Origin: Anaerolineales bacterium Chloro_02
GTDB lineage: Bacteria; Chloroflexota; Anaerolineae; Anaerolineales; Anaerolineaceae
Assembly (NCBI GenBank): GCA_001603765.1
Contig: LUZV01000051.1
Span: 1 to 10,508 of the forward strand
Direction: 5' to 3'
Length of the DNA stretch: 10,508 nt
Notes under the pieces: model-generated
Database searches by the model: none
Told to the model about the DNA's origin: nothing
The model's input: only the letters and a program-made list of their open reading frames with translations
In this document: positions 6,281-10,508 of the stretch, piece after piece
How positions within the stretch are numbered: the stretch's first letter is position 1
Layout of the letters: each line of letters begins with the position of its first letter
Position numbers and translations under genes: made by a program

Positions 6281-7146
6281 TGGATCTCTCTATTTGTCTG
6301 GTTCCTTTAAACGCGCTGGACTACCTTGAGCCGTTGTTGGCATCAATCGAGAAGTACACTCACGGGTTAAGTTATGAGCTGATCGTTGTGGATAACGGAT
6401 CCAGCGACGGCACTTCAGACTGGATTGAGCTCCACCACCCTGAGATTACGTTGATCCAAAATCAGGGCAACCCTGGCTATACCCGCGGCAATAATCAGGC
6501 GATGGCGCGTGCCAAAGGGGACTTCATTCTTTTACTAAACCCAGATACCCTGCTCACGGAGGACTGCTTTGGTCCGCAATTGGAGTATTTGCGGCAGCAT
6601 CCTGAAGCCGGCATCAGCATCCCCAAGGTGCTAAATGCCGACGGCAGCTTTCAGAAGCAGTCGCGCCGGGGCGACGCGCGACCAGTGGAGGTCTTTGGCT
6701 ATTTTTTGAAACTCGGCAAGCTGTTCCCAAAACACAAGGGGCTAAACGGCTATCTGCAGTCCTGGCTGCCGGAAGATGAAATTGCCGAAGTAAAAGCAGT
6801 TTCAGGTTCCTGCATGTTTATCCGGCGGGCGGTTTATGAGCAAATTGGCGGGTTGGACGAGCAGTTCTTTGCCTACCAGGAAGACAGCGACTACTGTCTG
6901 AGGGCAAGGCAGGCAGGCTGGAAGGTGATGTTCGTGCCGTTAAGCAGTATTATCCACTACGGCGGTGAAGGCGGCTCAAAAGTACACCCCTATCAGGCGA
7001 TCTTCCAATGGCACCGCTCCTATTTTTTGTATTACCGCAAACATTTTGCTAAAGAGCACTTTTTCCTCTTTAACGGGTTCTACTATCTGGTGATGGTCGC
7101 CAAATTACTCTTTGCCTGGCTTAAAAGGCTTGTTCGCGGGCACTAA
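6280..7146 (+). CDS. Family 2 glycosyltransferase (rhamnosyltransferase-like)
   Basis: Inverting GT-A transferase (288 residues) that moves a sugar from a nucleotide donor to an envelope or extracellular glycan acceptor. Motifs: VDNGSSDGT (37-45) for nucleotide binding, LNPDT (86-90) in the place of the DxD metal motif, SGSCMF (175-180), GGLDEQFF (190-197) and EDSDYCLRA (201-209) with the likely base region, then HYGGEGGS (226-233). This is the WcaE/RfbQ-like subgroup often annotated as rhamnosyltransferase; donor and acceptor cannot be read from sequence. The hydrophobic C-terminus (about 261-282) followed by basic residues suggests membrane attachment. It overlaps the YihY gene by one base, so the two are probably co-expressed, and their link to the cell envelope is inference. 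No other polysaccharide genes are adjacent. Confidence 0.88.
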   Translation: MDLSICLVPLNALDYLEPLLASIEKYTHGLSYELIVVDNGSSDGTSDWIELHHPEITLIQNQGNPGYTRGNNQAMARAKGDFILLLNPDTLLTEDCFGPQLEYLRQHPEAGISIPKVLNADGSFQKQSRRGDARPVEVFGYFLKLGKLFPKHKGLNGYLQSWLPEDEIAEVKAVSGSCMFIRRAVYEQIGGLDEQFFAYQEDSDYCLRARQAGWKVMFVPLSSIIHYGGEGGSKVHPYQAIFQWHRSYFLYYRKHFAKEHFFLFNGFYYLVMVAKLLFAWLKRLVRGH

Positions 7147-7166
7147 ATTCGCATAAAAAACACCTG

Positions 7167-7185
7167 CGGCGACTGTAAAGCGCCG
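7167..7185. terminator. Probable bidirectional terminator between convergent genes
   Basis: Stem CGGCG (7167-7171) / CGCCG (7181-7185), extendable by one G-T pair, with a 9-base loop. Downstream on the plus strand is TTTCTTATCT. On the minus strand the six A at 7155-7160 give a T run. It sits in the 43-base gap between the GT2 gene and the minus-strand dehydrogenase. The stem is short, so strength is uncertain. Confidence 0.55.
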
Positions 7186-7189
7186 TTTC

Positions 7190-8356
7190 TTATCTGCTTA
7201 AGAGCAAAATTGCGGCGGCATCAGCGCCGGTGATGTCGCGATATTCGCCCTGAACCCAACCGCGCGCCTCCCACCGTGCCTGCACTCTGGCAGCGGCTTC
7301 ATCCGGGTCAATCCCAAAAGCGGTGAGGGTGGTCGGCATGCCGATGCTCTGGAAGAACGCCGCGGTCGCTTCGATGGTACGGTCGATGCGTTCGGAGTAT
7401 TTCTGCGTCTTCTGACCCATCACGCGGTAGCCGTACTGCAGCAGTTTGTCGCGTTTTTGGTCGCGCTTGTACCACAGCAGCCAGGGCAAAACCACAGCCA
7501 GCGATTCAGCATGAGCCAAACCATAAAGCGCGGTCAGTTCGTGCCCGATGCGGTGCGTTGCCCAGTCTTGGGGCACGCCAACGCCAATCAGGTGGTTGAG
7601 CGCGTTTGAGCAAGCCCACATAAAGTTAGCGCGGGCGTTATAGTCGGGGGGATCCATCTTGAGCACGGCAGGAGCCATCTCGATAATTGCCAAAAGCAGC
7701 GCCTCAGACTGACGGTCCTGCACAATCGCGCCAGCTGGATAGGTGAGGTACTGCTCTGTGACGTGAACATAAGCGTCTACCAGCCCGTTGCGAAGCTGAT
7801 TTTTGGGCAGAGAATATGTCGTTTCAGGGTCCAGTATAGAGAATTTTGGAAAAACCAGGTCGCTGGCAAAAGAATATTTTTCTTCGGTTTCACGGCGCGA
7901 GATGACTGAGTTGTGATTAAATTCGCTGCCGGTGGCTGGCAGGGTTAGCACTGTGCCAAGGGGAAGGGCTTGTTTGAGCTCTTTTGCCAGACCGCGGGTA
8001 AGAATGTCCCATGGTTCAACGTCAGCGTTGGGCGCGGCGATCGCGACAAATTTGGTGCCGTCAATCACCGAACCGCCGCCGACCGCGAGCAAAAAATCCA
8101 CCTTCTTTTTCCGCGCCTGTTTGATGGCTTTGAGGAGGGTGGCATAATCTGGGTTTGCTTCGATGCCGCCAAATTCGATCACATTGTGCTTCTTGAGCGC
8201 GCTGATAACCTGGTCGTACACGCCGTTTTCTTTGATCGAGCCGCCGCCGTAAAGGAGCATGACAGTCGCTTTTTTGGGAACACGTTTGCTAAGTTTGGCG
8301 ATACTTCCCTTGCCAAAAATAATGCGTGTAGAATTATAGAACTCGAAATCGTTCAT
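7190..8356 (-). CDS. Iron-type alcohol dehydrogenase, YqhD-like NADPH aldehyde reductase
   Basis: Group III metal-dependent alcohol dehydrogenase (388 residues; E. coli YqhD has 387), a cytoplasmic enzyme that in this subgroup reduces a range of aldehydes with NAD(P)H. The N-terminal dinucleotide-binding domain has GGGS at 37-40 and GGGSVIDGTKF at 93-103. Metal ligands match the known set by position: Asp194 and His198 in DAYVH, His268 in ATHRIGHE, and His282 in GLAHAESLA. All are present, so the enzyme should be active. The physiological substrate is unknown; YqhD-like and butanol-dehydrogenase-like names are both defensible. ATG 8356 has AGGAG (8364-8368) seven bases upstream. It lies 69 bases downstream of the CDF gene on the same strand, with its own -10 candidate, so it may be transcribed alone or by read-through. 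Confidence 0.9.
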   Translation of the reverse strand: MNDFEFYNSTRIIFGKGSIAKLSKRVPKKATVMLLYGGGSIKENGVYDQVISALKKHNVIEFGGIEANPDYATLLKAIKQARKKKVDFLLAVGGGSVIDGTKFVAIAAPNADVEPWDILTRGLAKELKQALPLGTVLTLPATGSEFNHNSVISRRETEEKYSFASDLVFPKFSILDPETTYSLPKNQLRNGLVDAYVHVTEQYLTYPAGAIVQDRQSEALLLAIIEMAPAVLKMDPPDYNARANFMWACSNALNHLIGVGVPQDWATHRIGHELTALYGLAHAESLAVVLPWLLWYKRDQKRDKLLQYGYRVMGQKTQKYSERIDRTIEATAAFFQSIGMPTTLTAFGIDPDEAAARVQARWEARGWVQGEYRDITGADAAAILLLSR

Positions 8357-8389
8357 CGTTTTTCTCCTTTTGCGCTCTAAATTGTGTTA

Positions 8390-8395
8390 ATCATA
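8390..8395 (-). promoter_or_regulatory. Candidate -10 (TATGAT) for the dehydrogenase gene
   Basis: TATGAT on the minus strand lies 33 bases before ATG 8356, with AGGAG between. The spacer from the CDF stop (8426) shows no strong terminator. The -35 region is not recognisable, so confidence is low. Confidence 0.3.
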
Positions 8396-8425
8396 TCAGA
8401 CCCGAAAGGGAATGATTGTTGATGA

Positions 8426-9355
8426 TCAGGTAGAGGACCCTTCTTTAGAATGGAAGTGCACATGCACGTCCCGGACATAATCGATCCCGCTCATCAGCGC
8501 GTTTTCAACCTGATCCGCGATGGAGTCGCCAGCGTCCACGCTGATGGCGCCGTCCACAAAAATGGTTAGGTTGATCACCAGGTACTGCCCAAAACGGTGA
8601 GCCTTGATCGACTCGACCGCTTGCACGCCTGGGACACTGCCAGCCAGATCATGGATCTGCGCGTTAAGCGCTTTACCGGGGATGGTGTCCATCAAATCGT
8701 CCGCGGAATCGCGCAGGATGCTTAACCCCGTCTTTAGGATGAAGACTGCCACCAATGCTCCCGCTAGCGGATCTACCCAATAGTAGCCAAATTGGCTCAG
8801 GGTAATGCCGACCACCACCGCAGAAGCGGAGAAGATATCGTTGCGGTGATCCTGCGCCAGGGCAATGATCGAAGGGTTTTTGGTTTTTTTGCCGATGTTG
8901 TTGGTGTAAATTGCCAGAATGGTTTTGAGCAGGACCGTGAAAAGAGCAACATAGAGGGTAAAACCGGAGCTTCCCGCGAAACCGCTCGTCCCTTTGAGGA
9001 AATCAAAAAGCGAGTTGATCGAATCCCAGAAGATTGTGATGCCAGTCGTGATGACAAAAGCTCCGACCACCAGCGCGCCGACACTTTCGAATTGAGTATG
9101 CCCATAGGGGTGTTCATCGTCAGCCGGTTTATGTGCGGCGCGCACGAAGATTGAGACCACAATGTTGTAAACCACATCTGATGTGCTGTTGATGCCGTCT
9201 GCCAACAAGGCAGGAGAATGACCTATTATGCCAACCCCGGTTTTCAATACAGCCAGTATTATGTTTGCTATCAGCGCCAGGGAAACTGCCTGATTGCTGA
9301 GTTTGCTGCGTTCAGACGTGCTGATCGCGGCGCTTTCAGTAGAAACTATATTCAT
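8426..9355 (-). CDS. Cation diffusion facilitator transporter, manganese-type metal site predicted
   Basis: Cation/proton antiporter of 309 residues with six membrane segments (about 22-42, 49-70, 93-113, 132-151, 174-190, 192-212) and a cytoplasmic C-terminal domain (about 215-303). Family motifs are HSPALLADGINSTSD (46-60) and HPYGHTQFES (82-91). The transport site appears to be NxxxD in helix 2 (Asn56, Asp60) and DxxxD in helix 5 (Asp169, Asp173). This ND/DD pattern is that of MntE-type Mn2+ exporters, whereas Zn exporters have a His in helix 5. His170 is adjacent, so an H-based reading is not excluded. The C-terminus ends in a His-containing stretch (VHVHFH, 297-302), usual for the family's metal-sensing domain. 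Its ATG overlaps the trpS stop by one base (TAATG) without a clear Shine-Dalgarno, suggesting translational coupling. Confidence 0.88.
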   Translation of the reverse strand: MNIVSTESAAISTSERSKLSNQAVSLALIANIILAVLKTGVGIIGHSPALLADGINSTSDVVYNIVVSIFVRAAHKPADDEHPYGHTQFESVGALVVGAFVITTGITIFWDSINSLFDFLKGTSGFAGSSGFTLYVALFTVLLKTILAIYTNNIGKKTKNPSIIALAQDHRNDIFSASAVVVGITLSQFGYYWVDPLAGALVAVFILKTGLSILRDSADDLMDTIPGKALNAQIHDLAGSVPGVQAVESIKAHRFGQYLVINLTIFVDGAISVDAGDSIADQVENALMSGIDYVRDVHVHFHSKEGSST

Positions 9356-10350
9356 TAGCGATCGATTCCCGTTGCCTTTCGCATGCGTTTGAGCACCGGA
9401 ATGGCGATATCACGAGCTTTTTCGGCACCGCGCGCCAGGATTTCGTCGAGCAGGGTAGTATTCTGGGTGTAAAAACTGAACTTCTGCCGGGCGTCAGCAA
9501 AATATGCCAGAATTGTTTCCGCCAGTTCCTGTTTAAGCGTTCCATATCCCAAGCCGCCGGTCAGGTAGAGTTGGCGCACTTCTTCGGCGCGTTCAGGAGC
9601 GGCGAAAAGACGAAAGATCTGGAACAGATTGTCGTTTGCCGGATCTTTGGGTTCTTCGGGTGTGCGGCTGTCGGTTACGATGCGCATCACCTGCTTGCGC
9701 ATGGTCTTTTCGTCGGCGAAGATCGGGATGGTGTTGCCGTAGCTTTTGCTCATTTTGCGCCCATCAATGCCGGGAACGTCTTGTAAGTCTTTGGTGTAGA
9801 GACCTTCTGGCAGCTTGAGAGTCTTGCCGTAGGTGCGGTTGAAGCTCTCGGCAATGTCGCGCGCGATCTCGATATGCTGTTTTTGGTCGAGCCCAACCGG
9901 CACCACGTCTGATTCGTAAAGCAAAATGTCGGCAGCCATCAAAACAGGGTAGTTGTAGAGTCCCATGTTGATGCCGTCGTCTGGGTCGCGTTCGGCTTCG
10001 AGGTTTTTGTCTACAGCGGCTTTGTATGCGTGGGCGCGGTTCATAAGACCTTTACTCGTCAGGCAAGAAAGCATCCAGGCACATTCGGGGATTTCGGGCA
10101 CATCGGACTGACGGAAGAAAACGCTCTGGTCCGGGTCCAGCCCCAAAGCCAGCCAGCCAGCCGCGACCTCATAGATTAACGTCTGCAGATCTTTGCGGTT
10201 AGGGGTGGAGGTGAGGGCGTGGAAATCGGCAACGAAATACAGACCGAGGTATTTTTCGGTCAGAGCGATGGCAGGCTTATACATGCCAAAGTAGTTGCCG
10301 ATGTGCGGATTGCCGGTGGGTTTGATGCCGGTCAGCGAGATAGGTTTCAT
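9355..10350 (-). CDS. trpS: Tryptophanyl-tRNA synthetase
   Basis: Charges tRNA-Trp with tryptophan using ATP; class I, cytoplasmic dimer. Length of 331 residues is typical. The HIGH motif is PHIGN (15-19) after ISLTGIKPTGN, and KMSKS is exact at 199-203 (GRKMSKSYGN). Other family blocks are GLYNYPVLMAADILLY (130-145) and PVGLDQKQHIE (151-161). The start is ATG 10350, with GAGGAG (10357-10362) six bases upstream; the frame extends to 10419 but those 23 residues lie over the promoter and leader and are not part of the known protein. It is first in a probable trpS-CDF operon, overlapping the CDF start by one base. No T-box or trp leader is visible in the 158 upstream bases. Confidence 0.95.
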   Translation of the reverse strand: MKPISLTGIKPTGNPHIGNYFGMYKPAIALTEKYLGLYFVADFHALTSTPNRKDLQTLIYEVAAGWLALGLDPDQSVFFRQSDVPEIPECAWMLSCLTSKGLMNRAHAYKAAVDKNLEAERDPDDGINMGLYNYPVLMAADILLYESDVVPVGLDQKQHIEIARDIAESFNRTYGKTLKLPEGLYTKDLQDVPGIDGRKMSKSYGNTIPIFADEKTMRKQVMRIVTDSRTPEEPKDPANDNLFQIFRLFAAPERAEEVRQLYLTGGLGYGTLKQELAETILAYFADARQKFSFYTQNTTLLDEILARGAEKARDIAIPVLKRMRKATGIDR

Positions 10351-10356
10351 TCTAGA

Positions 10357-10384
10357 CTCCTCATTAACAATTGAGCCAATTATA
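10357..10384 (-). promoter_or_regulatory. -10 box (TATAAT) and RBS (GAGGAG) for trpS
   Basis: On the minus strand TATAAT (10384 to 10379) is followed by a leader of about 20 bases containing GAGGAG (10362 to 10357), then ATG 10350. The -35 hexamer at the expected spacing does not match the consensus. Confidence 0.5.
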
Positions 10385-10419
10385 AGGCAGTCCAGCAGCT
10401 TTTGCCCTGGTGTTTGCAT

Positions 10420-10508
10420 GCCTGTTGGCTAGGTGGATTTTCCTGATCATAATTGAGGCTGCCTATTTTTGTGATTATCAATTATATTAATGAAGAGAGA
10501 TGAGGTGA
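10420..10508. other. AT-rich divergent region, probable RBS of the next gene at the edge
   Basis: The last bases, GAGGTGA (10502-10508), equal the Shine-Dalgarno seen before the MazG-like gene, so a plus-strand gene probably starts just beyond the window. A TATATT at 10483-10488 may be its -10. An ATG at 10490 opens only six codons before the edge and has no ribosome-binding site. The rest shows no recognisable gene or structure. Confidence 0.35.

Noticed and set aside
7970..8380. Plus-strand 136-codon frame
   Set aside because: It is the antisense shadow of the YqhD-like dehydrogenase, whose metal ligands and ribosome-binding site are clear.
10351..10419. 23-residue N-terminal extension of TrpS
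   Set aside because: It covers the -10 box and Shine-Dalgarno, and known TrpS proteins begin at the MKPISLTG-like segment.
10351..10508. T-box or trp leader before trpS
   Set aside because: No T-box sequence, antiterminator pair, terminator or run of Trp codons is found in the available upstream DNA, and the -10 box leaves a leader of only about 20 bases.
1..10508. CRISPR, toxin-antitoxin, defence island, insertion sequence or prophage
   Set aside because: No direct-repeat array, transposase, integrase or defence-type domain is visible on either strand; all large frames belong to common families.

Overview
The window looks like ordinary chromosomal DNA of a Gram-positive-like or monoderm bacterium of moderate GC. 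The best guess is Chloroflexota, class Anaerolineae. This is inference, resting on three things: a secreted-type protein ending in an aromatic-LPI-L-basic tail, two genes that appear to be leaderless with a -10 box directly before the start codon, and the mix of gene families. No rRNA, tRNA, CRISPR array, insertion sequence or phage gene is visible. About 95% of the window is coding. I found no convincing new defence or mobile system.

Left part, plus strand: a gene cut by the left edge (to 1756) encodes an extracellular-type protein that joins Asp-box beta-propeller repeats to a C-terminal DUF1906 (Rv2525c-like, GH25-like fold) domain. A perfect 9-bp hairpin follows. Next is a YitT/DUF161-DUF2179 membrane protein (1865-2761), which converges on a minus-strand MazG-like protein (2869-3285) that carries an insert between its two metal-binding motifs.

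Middle, plus strand: divergent from the MazG-like gene is a cytoplasmic GH13 maltodextrin glucosidase/neopullulanase of the MalZ type (about 3366-5234), then a YihY/BrkB membrane protein (5294-6280) overlapping by one base (TGATG) a family 2 glycosyltransferase (6280-7146). The last two probably form a small envelope-related operon. Its promoter region holds a perfect 7-bp inverted repeat touching a TATAAT box.

Right part, minus strand: trpS (9355-10350), a cation diffusion facilitator (8426-9355, overlapping trpS by one base, TAATG) and an iron-type, YqhD-like alcohol dehydrogenase (7190-8356). The CDF protein has the ND/DD metal-site pattern of manganese exporters. A GC hairpin at 7167-7185, with T runs available on both strands, separates the two convergent transcription units. 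The right edge holds an AT-rich divergent region ending in a GAGGTGA ribosome-binding-like sequence, so another plus-strand gene probably starts just outside.

The genes do not form one pathway. They are housekeeping (trpS, MazG-like), carbohydrate use (MalZ-like), envelope (DUF1906 protein, YihY, GT2), membrane transport (YitT, CDF) and aldehyde reduction (YqhD-like).
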